Assembly: GCA_017465085.1 (NCBI GenBank)
Contig: JAFTWW010000047.1
Location: 1 to 46,420 of the forward strand
DNA length: 46,420 bases
Origin: Clostridia bacterium
Lineage (GTDB): Bacteria > Bacillota > Clostridia > Oscillospirales > Acutalibacteraceae
Direction of reading: 5' to 3'
The position numbers and the translations under genes are program-made. Position 1 is the stretch's first letter, and each line of letters starts with the position of its first letter. Below are positions 24,546-33,783 of this stretch, in pieces. A model generated the notes under the pieces. The model was not told the DNA's origin and did not search any database. It worked only from the letters and a program-made list of their open reading frames with translations.

Positions 24546-25190
24546 GTGTTTGTTACGGAAAATGATAATAAAGAAAAGCTGGAAATATTCGATTATTCGG
24601 ATATAGCCGAGGAAGAGGAGTCCCTCACACCCGCCAAAAAAGAGGTTTTTGAGTGGCTTGATGTGGTTATTTCCGCAATAATCGTTGTGGTTATCCTTTT
24701 CACCTTTGTTTTCAGGGTAGCCACCATAGAGGGCCCCTCAATGCAGAATACTCTTTTTGCAGGCGAAAAGGTGGTTATCAGCAACTTTTTCTATGAGCCA
24801 CAGGTTAATGATATAGTGGTCATTTCCCGTAACGCCGAAAACATAGTTGGGGAGGATAGCGATAGCAGTCTTCCCATAATCAAGCGAATTATAGCGGTAG
24901 AGGGACAGACCGTAGATATAGATTTTAACAAGGGTATCGTTTATGTAGATGGGGAGGCTATTGATGATTCCTATGCCAAAACCCCCACAAACCTTTGCTA
25001 TAACGATGGTGTAACCTTCCCCGTGAGAGTACCCGAGAACTGTGTGTTTGTTCTGGGTGATAACCGTAACGATTCTCTTGATAGCCGTTCTTCGAAAATA
25101 GGCAAAAACGGTATGGTCGATACCCGTTATATTTTAGGAAAAACTATTTTAAGAATTTATCCCTTCGATAAGGTAGGAGGTCTTGAATAA
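24546..25190 (+). CDS. lepB: signal peptidase I
   Basis: 214-residue membrane serine protease that removes signal peptides outside the membrane. One N-terminal transmembrane helix spans about residues 40-60. The catalytic serine is S65 in IEGPSMQNTLF and the general-base lysine is K113 in IIKRIIAVEG. The later box VLGDNRNDSLDSR is intact. The only in-frame start without an earlier stop is GTG at 24546, which abuts the AAAAGAG site, so the true start is uncertain. The stop overlaps the rbgA start by one base. It will process the large secreted proteins in this window among others. Confidence 0.93.
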   Translation: MFVTENDNKEKLEIFDYSDIAEEEESLTPAKKEVFEWLDVVISAIIVVVILFTFVFRVATIEGPSMQNTLFAGEKVVISNFFYEPQVNDIVVISRNAENIVGEDSDSSLPIIKRIIAVEGQTVDIDFNKGIVYVDGEAIDDSYAKTPTNLCYNDGVTFPVRVPENCVFVLGDNRNDSLDSRSSKIGKNGMVDTRYILGKTILRIYPFDKVGGLE

Positions 25191-26056
25191 TGAGCAATTC
25201 GCAAACTATTCAGTGGTTCCCGGGGCATATGGCGAAAACACGCCGTAAGATAACCGAACAGCTGAGAATTATAGATGCGGTTGCCGAAATAGTTGATGCA
25301 AGAATACCCGTCAGCAGCCGCAATCCGGAACTGGCGGGTATTATTTCGGGCAAACCGCATATTATTCTGCTTAATAAGTGCGATATGGCAGATCCGAAAG
25401 CTACAAATGAGTGGATAGAATATTATAAAAACAGCGGTCTTATAGCCATTCCCGTTGATTGCCGAAGCGGTAAGGGTATAGGCGGCTTTAAGGATGCAGT
25501 TAAAACCGTTCTTGCCGATAAGCTTAAATCCTACAAAGAAAAGGGTATGGTGGGTAAGCCCCTTCGCGTTATGGCGGTGGGTATACCAAATGTTGGCAAA
25601 TCCTCATTTATAAACCGCATAGCAGGCAATTCTCGCGCCAAGGTGGAAAACCGCCCGGGTGTTACAAGAGGCAATCAGTGGTTTACGGTGGATAAGGAAT
25701 TAGAGCTTCTCGATACTCCCGGTGTTTTATGGCCTAAATTTGATGATGAAAAGGTGGGGGAACACCTTGCCTTCACGGGCGCCGTTACGGATAGAATTAT
25801 CGATACCGAGCTTTTAGCTATGAGATTGCTTGAAATATTAGCCGCCAATTACCCCGAGCTTCTTGAAAAACGTTACGGTATAACCCAGTTCCCCGAGGAA
25901 TCCTATGATCTTCTTTGCGTCATCGGTAAAAAGAGAGGTATGATGATACGTGGCGGCGAGGTTGATAGCGAGAGAGCGGCAAATATGCTGCTTGAAGAGT
26001 TCAGAACAAATAAGCTTGGATTTATCACACTTGAAAGGGTAGAGAATAATGCCTGA
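25190..26056 (+). CDS. rbgA: ribosome biogenesis GTPase YlqF/RbgA
   Basis: 288-residue circularly permuted GTPase needed for late 50S assembly. The motif order shows the permutation: G4 (NKCDMAD) comes first, then G1 (GIPNVGKSSFINRIAG) and G3 (DTPGVLWPK). FPGHMAKTRR at the start is a family hallmark. The C-terminal ~90 residues form the RNA-binding ANTAR-like helical domain. It overlaps lepB by one base and rnhB by 8 bases, so the operon is tightly coupled. Confidence 0.95.
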   Translation: MSNSQTIQWFPGHMAKTRRKITEQLRIIDAVAEIVDARIPVSSRNPELAGIISGKPHIILLNKCDMADPKATNEWIEYYKNSGLIAIPVDCRSGKGIGGFKDAVKTVLADKLKSYKEKGMVGKPLRVMAVGIPNVGKSSFINRIAGNSRAKVENRPGVTRGNQWFTVDKELELLDTPGVLWPKFDDEKVGEHLAFTGAVTDRIIDTELLAMRLLEILAANYPELLEKRYGITQFPEESYDLLCVIGKKRGMMIRGGEVDSERAANMLLEEFRTNKLGFITLERVENNA

Positions 26057-26651
26057 TTTAAGTATAGAAAACGAAGCAAGGCTTTCGGGCTATAAATATA
26101 TCTGCGGTGTTGATGAGGCGGGCAGAGGCCCACTGGCAGGGCCCGTTTGCGCCGCCGCAGTAATTTTACCGCAGAATTGCGAAATAGAGGGGCTTAACGA
26201 TTCTAAAAAGCTCAGCGAAAAGAAAAGGGAAGCCCTGTTTGATGTTATAATCGAAAAGGCGGTGGCATATAGTATCTGCTACGGCACCTTAGAGGAAATC
26301 GAGGAATTTAATATCCTTGAGGCTACATATCTTGCTATGAACAGAGCTATAGATAGCCTTAGCATTAAGGCGGATTTCGCTCTTATTGATGGCAACCGAG
26401 AGCCAAAGGGAATAAAGGTGCCCTGCAAAACCGTTATAAAGGGAGATATGAAATCTTCAAGCATTGCCGCCGCATCAATTCTTGCAAAGGTTACCCGAGA
26501 TAGATTGATGCTTGAGTATGATGAAAAGTATCCTCAATATCAGTTCGCAAAGCACAAGGGCTATGGCACAAAGGTGCATTATGAAGCCATAAAGGAGCAC
26601 GGCGTTTGTGAAATTCATCGCCTATCATTTTTGAAAAATGTTATCGGATAA
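26049..26651 (+). CDS. rnhB: ribonuclease HII
   Basis: 200-residue nuclease that cuts the RNA strand of RNA-DNA hybrids and single ribonucleotides in DNA. The catalytic DEAGRGPLAGPV motif lies near residue 22, followed by LNDSKKLSEKKRE, and ALIDGN with a further acidic residue. VIKGDMKSSSIAAASILAKVTRD and YPQYQFAKHKGYGTKVHYEAI are also typical. Start and stop both overlap neighbouring genes. Confidence 0.96.
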   Translation: MPDLSIENEARLSGYKYICGVDEAGRGPLAGPVCAAAVILPQNCEIEGLNDSKKLSEKKREALFDVIIEKAVAYSICYGTLEEIEEFNILEATYLAMNRAIDSLSIKADFALIDGNREPKGIKVPCKTVIKGDMKSSSIAAASILAKVTRDRLMLEYDEKYPQYQFAKHKGYGTKVHYEAIKEHGVCEIHRLSFLKNVIG

Positions 26652-27015
26652 GAAAAAGGCCGCCGAAATTGGCAAAAAGGGTGAAGAAAAGGTAGCGGAC
26701 TATCTTAAATCCAAGGGCTATATAATTTTAAAAAGAAATTATAAGGACAGTTACGGCGAGGTTGATATAATAGCGCAAAACGAAGAATATATAGTTTTCG
26801 TGGAGGTTAAAACTCGTAGCGAAAACGCCATAGTAAGCGGCTTTGAAGCGGTTAACTCAAAGAAACAAAGGCTTATAAAAAATGAGGCGCTGATGTTTAC
26901 AAAAAGGCTTAAAACCGAGCTTACTCCGCGCATTGATGTTGCCGAGGTTACGGTTTCAAAAAGCGAAGATGGCAATGAAAAATGGAAGTTAAATTACTTA
27001 AAAAATGCTTATTAG
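26638..27015 (+). CDS. yraN: UPF0102 protein YraN (predicted nuclease fold)
   Basis: 125-residue member of the YraN family, a restriction endonuclease-like fold. Sequence GKKGEEKVADYLKSKGYIIL leads to the PD-(D/E)xK-type residues GEVDIIAQNEEYIVFVEVKTR, with D in GEVDII and E-V-K in VEVKTR. The start overlaps rnhB by 14 bp, matching the usual rnhB-yraN pairing. The biochemical role is uncertain; a link to DNA processing is often proposed. Confidence 0.9.
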   Translation: MLSDKKKAAEIGKKGEEKVADYLKSKGYIILKRNYKDSYGEVDIIAQNEEYIVFVEVKTRSENAIVSGFEAVNSKKQRLIKNEALMFTKRLKTELTPRIDVAEVTVSKSEDGNEKWKLNYLKNAY

Positions 27016-27024
27016 GGTGATTTA

Positions 27025-27876
27025 ATGAAATATTTTGATTTGCACTGCGATACGCCTTATAGATGCTTTGAGGAAGGGCTTGATTTTTCGTCCTTACAGT
27101 TAGCGGTCAGATGCGGGTGCGAGAATTTCTTTGAGGAGTATAATCAGTGCTTTGCTGTCTGGATAGCGGATGATACCGAAAGCCCTTTCAAAAAATATCG
27201 TCAAACCCTTGATAGCTTCAAGAAAAAATTAGGTGAGAGCGGCAGTAAAATAAAACCCGTTTTCACGGTTGAGGGCGGAGCCGTTTTAGAGGGTAATTCA
27301 GATAATCTTTATACCCTTAAAAACGATGGAATAAGAGCGCTGACACTTACTTGGAACGGCAAGAATGAGATAGCCTCGGGGGTAGGTGAAATAGGGGGCC
27401 TTACCCCGTTTGGCAGGGAAGCGGTAAGGCTTATGAACAGCCTCGATATTTTCTGCGATCTTTCCCATCTTAACAAGGAAAGCTTTTATGGCGCCCTCGA
27501 TGTTGCAAAGCATCCCTTTGCATCCCATTCCTGCTGCGATGATGTCTTCGGCCATAGAAGAAATCTTGATGAAAATCAGTTAAAAGAGCTTATCTCTAAG
27601 GGCGGAATAATTGGGCTTTGCCTATATCCTCAATTTTTAGGTGAGGGAGAGGTTTTTGAGAATATATACCGCCATCTTTTTTATCTGCTCGATAAAGGCT
27701 ATGAAAATCATATAGCCATCGGCTCGGATTTTGATGGGGCGGATATGGATAAAAGCCTTGATAGCGCCGCAAAAATACCCTCTCTATACCTGTTTTTAGA
27801 GCAAAAAGGTATAAACAAGGGCATAATTGATAAGATTTTTTATGAAAATGCTAAGAATTTCTTTTCACCTGTTTGA
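27025..27876 (+). CDS. membrane dipeptidase-like protein (peptidase M19)
   Basis: 283-residue member of the renal dipeptidase family. The zinc-binding H-x-D is at the start (YFDLHCDTPYRCFEEG, H7 and D9). EGGAVLEGN carries the bridging glutamate, and FCDLSHLNKESF and FASHSCCDDVFGHRRN carry the two further histidines. HIAIGSDFDGAD holds the final aspartate. It is shorter than the mammalian enzyme and has no signal peptide or anchor, so it is cytoplasmic despite the family name. Substrates are likely dipeptides. It follows yraN by 9 bp; its stop codon lies inside the -35 box of the thrC promoter. Confidence 0.9.
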   Translation: MKYFDLHCDTPYRCFEEGLDFSSLQLAVRCGCENFFEEYNQCFAVWIADDTESPFKKYRQTLDSFKKKLGESGSKIKPVFTVEGGAVLEGNSDNLYTLKNDGIRALTLTWNGKNEIASGVGEIGGLTPFGREAVRLMNSLDIFCDLSHLNKESFYGALDVAKHPFASHSCCDDVFGHRRNLDENQLKELISKGGIIGLCLYPQFLGEGEVFENIYRHLFYLLDKGYENHIAIGSDFDGADMDKSLDSAAKIPSLYLFLEQKGINKGIIDKIFYENAKNFFSPV

Positions 27877-27901
27877 CAAATGCGACTATATACTGTAAAA
27901 T
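27873..27901 (+). promoter_or_regulatory. sigma-A promoter of thrC
   Basis: TTGACA (27873-27878), a 17-bp spacer and TAAAAT (27896-27901). The TGA stop of the upstream dipeptidase is part of the -35 hexamer. Confidence 0.75.
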
Positions 27902-27942
27902 AAATTATTATTTATTAAATACTCCGCGGGAGGAAAAACAAA

Positions 27943-29427
27943 ATGCAATATGTTAGTACAAGAGATAAATCCGTAAAGGTTACCGCCGCAAAGGCGATAG
28001 CGCAGGGAATTTCGGTTGAGGGCGGCCTCTTCGTGCCCGATAGCTTCCCCTCGCTTACAAAAGCGGATTTTGAGAGAATATCAGAGCTTGATTACATCGG
28101 CAGAGCCGAATATGTTCTTAAGTTCTTCCTCAATGATTTTACGGAGGAAGAGGTAAAGAACTGTGTTAAGGGCGCTTATACCGGTAGCTTCGATGATGAA
28201 AATCCCGCCCCCATTTCAGTTCTAGGCGAAAATGTCAATATTCTCGAGCTGTGGCATGGTCCCACCTGCGCCTTTAAGGATTTAGCATTACAGCTGCTTC
28301 CTTATCTTCTTACCACATCTGCAAAAAAGGTATCTGAGGGTAAGAAAACCGTTATCCTTGTTGCCACCTCGGGCGATACGGGTAAAGCGGCTCTCGAGGG
28401 CTTTAAGGATGTTCCCGATACCGAGATTATCGTTTTCTATCCAAGCGAGGGCGTAAGTCCTATGCAGAAGTTACAGATGGCTTCTCAAAAGGGCGATAAT
28501 GTTCACGTTTGCGCTATTGTGGGCAACTTTGATGATGCACAGTCGGGCGTTAAGAAGATTTTCACCGATAGCGAAATTAAGAACAAACTGTTAGATAACA
28601 ATATGCAGTTCTCCTCTGCAAACTCAATAAACTGGGGTAGACTTGCTCCTCAGATTGTTTACTATGTTTCAGCCTACTGCGATATGCTTAAAAAGGGCGA
28701 TGATTTATCCGATGGCTTTAATGTGGTAGTTCCCACAGGTAATTTCGGTAATATACTTGCCGCCTACTATGCAAAGAAGATGGGCGTTCCCGTAAATAAG
28801 CTTATCTGCGCATCCAATGCTAATAACGTGCTTACCGATTTTATAAAAACGGGCGCCTATGATCGCAACCGCGATTTCTATACCACAATTTCTCCCTCTA
28901 TGGATATTCTTATTTCCAGCAACTTAGAGCGTATGCTCTTCGAGCTTTCGGGCTGTGATGATAAGTGTGTGGCGGCCCTGCAAAACGATCTCTCTTCTAA
29001 GGGTAAATTTACCGTAAGTGAAGATGTTTTTGCGAAGCTTTCCTCACTTTTCTGGGGAGAAAGCTGTGATGATAAGGAAACGGTAGAAACCATAAAGAAA
29101 ACCTTCGAGGATTATGGATATCTTTTGGATACTCACACCGCCGTTGCAGTTAATGTTTATAATAAATACAAGGCAGAAACCAAGGATAGCAGACCCACTC
29201 TTATTGCTTCCACCGCATCACCCTATAAGTTTGTTAAGAGTGTTCTTTCGGCTGTAAGCAAAGAGCAGGGAAGCGATGAATTTGATAATGTAAGAGTTCT
29301 TTCCGCTGTTACCAATACCGAAATCCCTTCCCCCATAGCAGAGCTTGAAAATGCTCAGGTTCGCTTTGAGGATATATATGCAAAAGAGGATATGTATAAG
29401 GCGGTTTGCGATTGCCTTAAAATCTGA
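27943..29427 (+). CDS. thrC: threonine synthase
   Basis: 494-residue PLP enzyme making threonine from O-phosphohomoserine. The long form is seen, as in fungi and many Clostridia. It starts MQYVSTRDKSVKVTAAKAIAQG with the typical N-terminal segment. The PLP lysine is K112 in HGPTCAFKDLALQ. VATSGDTGKAALEGF is the phosphate-binding loop, and NSINWGRLAPQIVYYV and VPTGNFGNILAAYYAKKMG follow. The ATG follows GGGAGG. It has its own promoter and terminator, and no other threonine genes are nearby. Confidence 0.96.
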   Translation: MQYVSTRDKSVKVTAAKAIAQGISVEGGLFVPDSFPSLTKADFERISELDYIGRAEYVLKFFLNDFTEEEVKNCVKGAYTGSFDDENPAPISVLGENVNILELWHGPTCAFKDLALQLLPYLLTTSAKKVSEGKKTVILVATSGDTGKAALEGFKDVPDTEIIVFYPSEGVSPMQKLQMASQKGDNVHVCAIVGNFDDAQSGVKKIFTDSEIKNKLLDNNMQFSSANSINWGRLAPQIVYYVSAYCDMLKKGDDLSDGFNVVVPTGNFGNILAAYYAKKMGVPVNKLICASNANNVLTDFIKTGAYDRNRDFYTTISPSMDILISSNLERMLFELSGCDDKCVAALQNDLSSKGKFTVSEDVFAKLSSLFWGESCDDKETVETIKKTFEDYGYLLDTHTAVAVNVYNKYKAETKDSRPTLIASTASPYKFVKSVLSAVSKEQGSDEFDNVRVLSAVTNTEIPSPIAELENAQVRFEDIYAKEDMYKAVCDCLKI

Positions 29428-29435
29428 TAAAAAAA

Positions 29436-29468
29436 CAATATCCGACCCCTTAAGGTCGGATATTATTG
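29436..29468. terminator. terminator shared by thrC and the DUF1540 gene
   Basis: AATATCCGACC pairs with GGTCGGATATT around a 6-nt loop. The left flank is A-rich, giving a T run for the minus-strand gene; the plus-side T tract is poor, so plus-strand efficiency is uncertain. Confidence 0.7.
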
Positions 29469-29474
29469 TGAAGA

Positions 29475-29636
29475 CTACTGTTTTGCCTCAAAGGTATCAC
29501 AGCAGGTCTCGGTGCAGGTGTTAGCGGTGCTGTTGCCAACGCTGATTTTACCTGCGTTGCAGGAGTCGTTCATTGTGTGATGAACACAATTTTTAACAGA
29601 GCAATGAATGCAGCTTTCGGTTTTACAATCTGTCAT
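29475..29636 (-). CDS. DUF1540 small cysteine-rich protein (53 aa)
   Basis: Reading the minus strand gives MTDCKTESCIHCSVKNC and onward, ending CTETCCDTFEAKQ. It has eight cysteines, and the pattern C-x2-C-x4-C then CNAGKISVG and a C-x3-CC-x2-F end matches DUF1540 proteins as I know them. An AAAGGA site lies 10 nt before this ATG; another ATG at 29645 sits only 1-2 nt after the site, making 56 residues. It probably binds metal. It is convergent with thrC and divergent from the phosphoesterase. Confidence 0.8.
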   Translation of the reverse strand: MTDCKTESCIHCSVKNCVHHTMNDSCNAGKISVGNSTANTCTETCCDTFEAKQ

Positions 29637-29722
29637 AACTTTCATTTCCTTTCCGGCTTTGCGCCGTAATTATTATCTGCAAAAGATAAAGTAATATTCA
29701 TTTTTTGAAAGGAGGAACACCC

Positions 29723-30412
29723 GTGAATTTATTTACCATTTCGGATCTGCATCTTTCCTTTGGTGCCGAAAAACCTATGGATATCTTCGGCGGCTGGGCA
29801 AATCATACCGAGCGGATAAAAGCCAATTGGTCAAGACTTGTTGGCGAGGATGATACCGTTGTTATTCCGGGTGATATCTCCTGGGCAATAAATTTTGAGG
29901 AAGCAAAGCCCGATTTCCAATTTCTCAATTCCCTTAAAGGTAAAAAAATTATGCTTAAGGGCAATCATGATTATTGGTGGCAGACCGTTAAAAAAATAAA
30001 TGAATTTTTAACCGAAAATAAATTTGATACAATTTCCTTGGTCCATAATAACTGCTTTCCCTTAGGAGAATATGCTGTTTGCGGAACAAGAGGTTGGCTT
30101 TATGATGGAAGCGGCCAACAGGATAAAAAGGTGATAGCGAGAGAATGCGGCAGGCTCACAAAATCCATTGAAGATGCGCTGTCTCTTTCAAAAAAACCTA
30201 TCGTCTTTTTACATTATCCCCCCGTTTATGCCGAATTTGTATGCGAAGAAATTTTCGAAATTATCCGTAAATACGGCATAACCGATGTTTATTACGGTCA
30301 TATTCACGGAGCAGGATATAATAATGCTACAAGTGAGTACGATGGCGTAAGGCTTCACCTTGTTTCCTGTGACTGTGTGGATTTCACCCCACAATTTATT
30401 ACGAAATATTAA
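29723..30412 (+). CDS. metallophosphoesterase (calcineurin-like)
   Basis: 229-residue cytoplasmic phosphoesterase. The start is GTG, 7 nt after AAAGGAGG. The five metal-binding blocks are all present: D-x-H in ISDLHLSFG, GDISWA, GNHDYWW, HYPP and GHIHG. The residues NFEEAKPDFQFLNSLKGKK match the group of small proteins usually called predicted phosphohydrolases. The substrate (nucleotide or phosphodiester) is not known. A tig promoter follows. Confidence 0.9.
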   Translation: MNLFTISDLHLSFGAEKPMDIFGGWANHTERIKANWSRLVGEDDTVVIPGDISWAINFEEAKPDFQFLNSLKGKKIMLKGNHDYWWQTVKKINEFLTENKFDTISLVHNNCFPLGEYAVCGTRGWLYDGSGQQDKKVIARECGRLTKSIEDALSLSKKPIVFLHYPPVYAEFVCEEIFEIIRKYGITDVYYGHIHGAGYNNATSEYDGVRLHLVSCDCVDFTPQFITKY

Positions 30413-30449
30413 ATTTTGTCAAATTATAGTAGAAATATTTTTCTAACTG

Positions 30450-30483
30450 TGATATAATAGGTTAAATTTAGTGTGACACACTA
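30450..30483 (+). promoter_or_regulatory. extended -10 promoter and palindrome upstream of tig-clpP-clpX
   Basis: TGATATAAT (30450-30458) is an extended -10 element; no good -35 is visible. Eleven bases downstream is a perfect 15-bp palindrome, TAGTGTGaCACACTA (30469-30483), positioned where a repressor would block transcription. It does not resemble the CtsR or HrcA (CIRCE) sites known for clp and chaperone genes. Confidence 0.5.
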
Positions 30484-30499
30484 TGCGGAGGTATAAAAA

Positions 30500-31858
30500 A
30501 TGAGTTTGAAAGAAACAAAAAAGCTTGATACTAACAGATATCAGCTTGAGATCACCATTGATGGTGAAAAATTCCGTGAGGCAATTAAGGAAGCTTACCG
30601 TAAGAACGGTAAGAAGATAAATGTCCCCGGCTTCAGAAAGGGCAAGGCTCCTCTCCATATGGTAGAAACCTACTATGGCACCGAGGTATTCTTTGAAGAT
30701 GCCCTTAATCTTCTCTATGGCGATGTTGTTGAAGAGGCTATCAATGAATCTGGCCTTAAGGTTATTGATGATAAGATGGATTTTGATCTTGTTTCCATTT
30801 CCAAGGAAGATGGCGTTGATTTCAAGGTAAGCGTTACTACCTATCCCGAAATCACCCTTAAAGCATATAAGGGCCTTAAAGCTGAGAAACAGCCCGTTAA
30901 GGTTGATGCCGCCGAGGTTAATGCCGAGGTTAAGGCTATGGCAGAGAGAAATGCCCGTATGGTATCCGTTGAGGATAGAGCCGCTAAGAAGGGCGATGCA
31001 GTTGTTATCGATTTTGAAGGCTTCGTTGATGGCGCTGCCTTTGATGGCGGTAAGGCAGAGGGCCATACCTTAGAATTAGGCTCAGGCCAGTTTATCCCAG
31101 GTTTTGAGGATCAGATCATCGGCAAGAATATTAACGATGAGTTTGATATCACCGTAACCTTCCCCGAGGAGTACGGCGCTAAGGAGCTTGCAGGCAAGGA
31201 AGCAGTATTTAAGATTAAGCTTCACGAAATCAAGGTTCGCGAGCTTCCCACCGTTGATGATGAGTTCGCTAAGGATGTAAGCGAGTTTGATACATTAAAG
31301 GAGCTTAAGGCAGATATTAAGAAGAAGGCTCTTGAAAGAAAGAAGGCAGCCGCTGAAGAGGCAGTTGAAAACGATCTTGTTCAGCAGGTTGTTGATGGCA
31401 TTGAGGGTGAAATTCCCGAGGCTATGTTTGAAAGCCGTCTTAACCAGAGCGTTGAGGAGTTTGCTTATCGCTTACAGTCTCAGGGTATGGATCTTCAGAC
31501 CTACCTTAAATATACCAACAGCTCTATTGAGGACTTTAAGGCTACCTTCCGTCCCCAAGCCGAGATGCAGGTTAAGTATCGCTTAGCTCTTGAAAAGATT
31601 GTTGAACTCGAGGGTATCGAGGCCGATGAAAAGGATGTTGAAGAGCAGTATAAGAAGATGGCTGAAAGCTACGGCGTAGAGGTAGATCAGGTTAAGGCCG
31701 CTATCCCTGCAAGTGAAATTTCCAAGGATTTAGCAGTTGGCAAGGCTATCGATTTTGTTAAGGAAAATGCCGTTATTACCGAGGCTGCTCCCGAGGAGAA
31801 GCCCGCTCCTAAGAAGACCGCTGCTAAGAAAACCGAAGCAAAAGAAGATAAGGAATAA
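30500..31858 (+). CDS. tig: trigger factor
   Basis: 452-residue ribosome-associated chaperone with peptidyl-prolyl isomerase activity. The N-terminal ribosome-binding signature GFRKGKAPLHMVETYYG lies near residue 45. The FKBP-type domain is about 155-245 (GDAVVIDFEGFVDGAAFDGG; GSGQFIPGFEDQIIG). The C-terminal helical chaperone domain extends to about 430, then a Lys/Ala/Pro-rich tail (KPAPKKTAAKKTEAKEDKE). Start follows CGGAGG. It precedes clpP and clpX, a common arrangement that links folding and proteolysis. Confidence 0.97.
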   Translation: MSLKETKKLDTNRYQLEITIDGEKFREAIKEAYRKNGKKINVPGFRKGKAPLHMVETYYGTEVFFEDALNLLYGDVVEEAINESGLKVIDDKMDFDLVSISKEDGVDFKVSVTTYPEITLKAYKGLKAEKQPVKVDAAEVNAEVKAMAERNARMVSVEDRAAKKGDAVVIDFEGFVDGAAFDGGKAEGHTLELGSGQFIPGFEDQIIGKNINDEFDITVTFPEEYGAKELAGKEAVFKIKLHEIKVRELPTVDDEFAKDVSEFDTLKELKADIKKKALERKKAAAEEAVENDLVQQVVDGIEGEIPEAMFESRLNQSVEEFAYRLQSQGMDLQTYLKYTNSSIEDFKATFRPQAEMQVKYRLALEKIVELEGIEADEKDVEEQYKKMAESYGVEVDQVKAAIPASEISKDLAVGKAIDFVKENAVITEAAPEEKPAPKKTAAKKTEAKEDKE

Positions 31859-31920
31859 TTGTTTATATTTTCCAAAATCAGTTCATAATATCTAATAACA
31901 CAGAAAGGAAAAGGTGAATT

Positions 31921-32502
31921 ATGAGTTTAGTACCTTATGTTGTAGAACAAACCAGTCGCGGTGAGCGTTCTTATGATATTTTCTCCCGTCTTTTGAACGA
32001 TAGAATAATTATGCTCAATGATCAGGTGGATAACGCTTCTGCCAGCGTTGTTATAGCGCAGATGCTCTATCTTGAAGGTCAGGATCCCGATAAGGATATC
32101 AGCTTTTATATCAATAGCCCCGGCGGCTCTGTTTCCGCAGGTATGGCTATTTATGATACTATGCAGTATATCAAGTGCGATGTAAGCACCATTTGTATCG
32201 GTATGGCCGCAAGTATGGGCGCTTTCCTCCTTGCCGCAGGCGCAAAGGGTAAAAGATATGCTCTTCCTAACAGTGAAATAATGATTCACCAGCCCTTAGG
32301 CTCTGCCGAAGGTCAGGCAACCGATATTCTTATCCACGCTAACCATATTAAGCGTATCCGCAGTAATATTAACAATATTTTATCTGAGGCTACGGGCAAA
32401 TCCCTTGAAGAAATCGAGAGAGATACCGAGCGTGATAATTTTATGACGGCTAAGGAAGCCGCCGAATATGGCCTTATTGATAAGGTTATCGATAAAAGAT
32501 AA
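31921..32502 (+). CDS. clpP: ATP-dependent Clp protease proteolytic subunit
   Basis: 193-residue serine protease forming the double-heptamer chamber. The catalytic serine is in [12 protein letters not shown] and the histidine in MIHQPLG, with an aspartate following in the [12 protein letters not shown] region. [20 protein letters not shown] is the conserved handle segment. Start follows AGAAAGG. It has 62 bp after tig and 28 bp before clpX, so all three are likely cotranscribed. Confidence 0.97.
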   Translation: MSLVPYVVEQTSRGERSYDIFSRLLNDRIIMLNDQVDNASASVVIAQMLYLEGQDPDKDISFYINSPGGSVSAGMAIYDTMQYIKCDVSTICIGMAASMGAFLLAAGAKGKRYALPNSEIMIHQPLGSAEGQATDILIHANHIKRIRSNINNILSEATGKSLEEIERDTERDNFMTAKEAAEYGLIDKVIDKR

Positions 32503-32530
32503 TCCAAAAGATAAGGGATAGGAGATTCCT

Positions 32531-33763
32531 ATGACTAAGGAAAAAGATATGGAGATACGCTGTTCCTTCTGCGGTAAAACTCAGGATGAGGTAACCCGCC
32601 TTGTAGAAGGCCCCGGCGTATATATCTGCGATAACTGTATAAATTTCTGTAGCTCCTTGCTTTATGATGATGAGCTTGAGGCAAAGCATAGCAAAAAGGC
32701 TAAGGAAAATAGGGAAGAAAAGGACCTCTTAAAGCCTGCCGAGATAAAGGCTAAATTGGATGAATATGTAATCGGTCAGGAGGAGGCTAAAAAAACTCTT
32801 TCTGTTGCGGTTTATAATCATTATAAAAGGGTTTATAAGCAAACCGAGCTTGATGTTGAGCTTAATAAGAGCAATGTTCTTATGCTGGGCCCAACAGGTG
32901 TTGGTAAAACCCTCTTAGCCCAAACTCTTGCCAAGGTTTTGGATGTGCCTATTGCTATAACCGATGCTACCACCCTAACTGAAGCAGGTTATGTGGGTGA
33001 GGATGTGGAGAATATCCTTCTCCGCCTTATCCAAGCCGCAGATTACGATATTGAAAGGGCTCAGCAGGGCATAATCTATGTGGATGAAATCGATAAAATT
33101 GCCCGCAAATCCGAGAACGCCTCCATCACCCGCGATGTAAGCGGCGAGGGTGTTCAGCAGGCCCTTCTAAAAATCCTTGAGGGTACAGTTTCCAATGTTC
33201 CCCCGCAGGGCGGAAGAAAGCATCCCCAGCAGGAATTTATCCAGATTGATACCACCAATATCCTATTCATCTGCGCAGGCGCGTTTGATGGTGTTGAAAA
33301 GGTTATTGAGCGTAGAATAGGCGGCAGTAGCTTAGGCTTTGGCGCCAATGTGAAATCGCATAAAAGCTTAGAGGCCGAATCTCTTAGCGAGACCGCTACC
33401 CATCAAGATTTGGTTAAGTTCGGTCTTATCCCCGAGCTTGTGGGAAGGCTCCCCGTTATAACCGCCCTTAAGCCTATGGATAGGGATACCCTTATAAGAA
33501 TTATGACCGAACCCAAAAACTCAATAGTAAAGCAGTATCAGGCGCTTTTTGCTATGGATAATGTGGAGCTTGTTTTCGAGGATGAGGCATTAAAGAAAAT
33601 TGCCGACCTTACCATCGAGAGAAAAACGGGAGCCCGAGGTCTTCGTTCTATTATCGAGGGCGTTTTGCAGGATATTATGTTTGAAACCCCCTCAAATGAG
33701 ACTACCAAGAGAGTTACAATAACCGCCGATACAGTTTCGGGCGGCAAACCTGTGGTAGAATAA
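32531..33763 (+). CDS. clpX: ATP-dependent Clp protease ATPase subunit
   Basis: 410-residue AAA+ unfoldase that feeds substrates to ClpP. The N-terminal zinc-binding domain has CSFCGK and CDNCINFC (four cysteines). Walker A is GPTGVGKT at about 120-127 and Walker B is [10 protein letters not shown]. The IGF-type ClpP-contact loop appears as LGF in [15 protein letters not shown]. The sensor and C-terminal segment [23 protein letters not shown] is intact. Last in the tig-clpP-clpX operon; a terminator follows. Confidence 0.97.
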   Translation: MTKEKDMEIRCSFCGKTQDEVTRLVEGPGVYICDNCINFCSSLLYDDELEAKHSKKAKENREEKDLLKPAEIKAKLDEYVIGQEEAKKTLSVAVYNHYKRVYKQTELDVELNKSNVLMLGPTGVGKTLLAQTLAKVLDVPIAITDATTLTEAGYVGEDVENILLRLIQAADYDIERAQQGIIYVDEIDKIARKSENASITRDVSGEGVQQALLKILEGTVSNVPPQGGRKHPQQEFIQIDTTNILFICAGAFDGVEKVIERRIGGSSLGFGANVKSHKSLEAESLSETATHQDLVKFGLIPELVGRLPVITALKPMDRDTLIRIMTEPKNSIVKQYQALFAMDNVELVFEDEALKKIADLTIERKTGARGLRSIIEGVLQDIMFETPSNETTKRVTITADTVSGGKPVVE

Positions 33764-33783
33764 TTATATTACTTTAAATTTGA

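Noticed and set aside
29475-29645. SCIFF ribosomal peptide precursor
   Set aside because: The cysteine-rich 53-aa protein has eight cysteines in a DUF1540 pattern and no radical SAM maturase beside it, so the SCIFF reading was dropped.
30443-31066. 207-residue minus-strand frame opposite tig
   Set aside because: It overlaps the tig promoter and ribosome-binding domain and has no ribosome binding site; trigger factor is certain.
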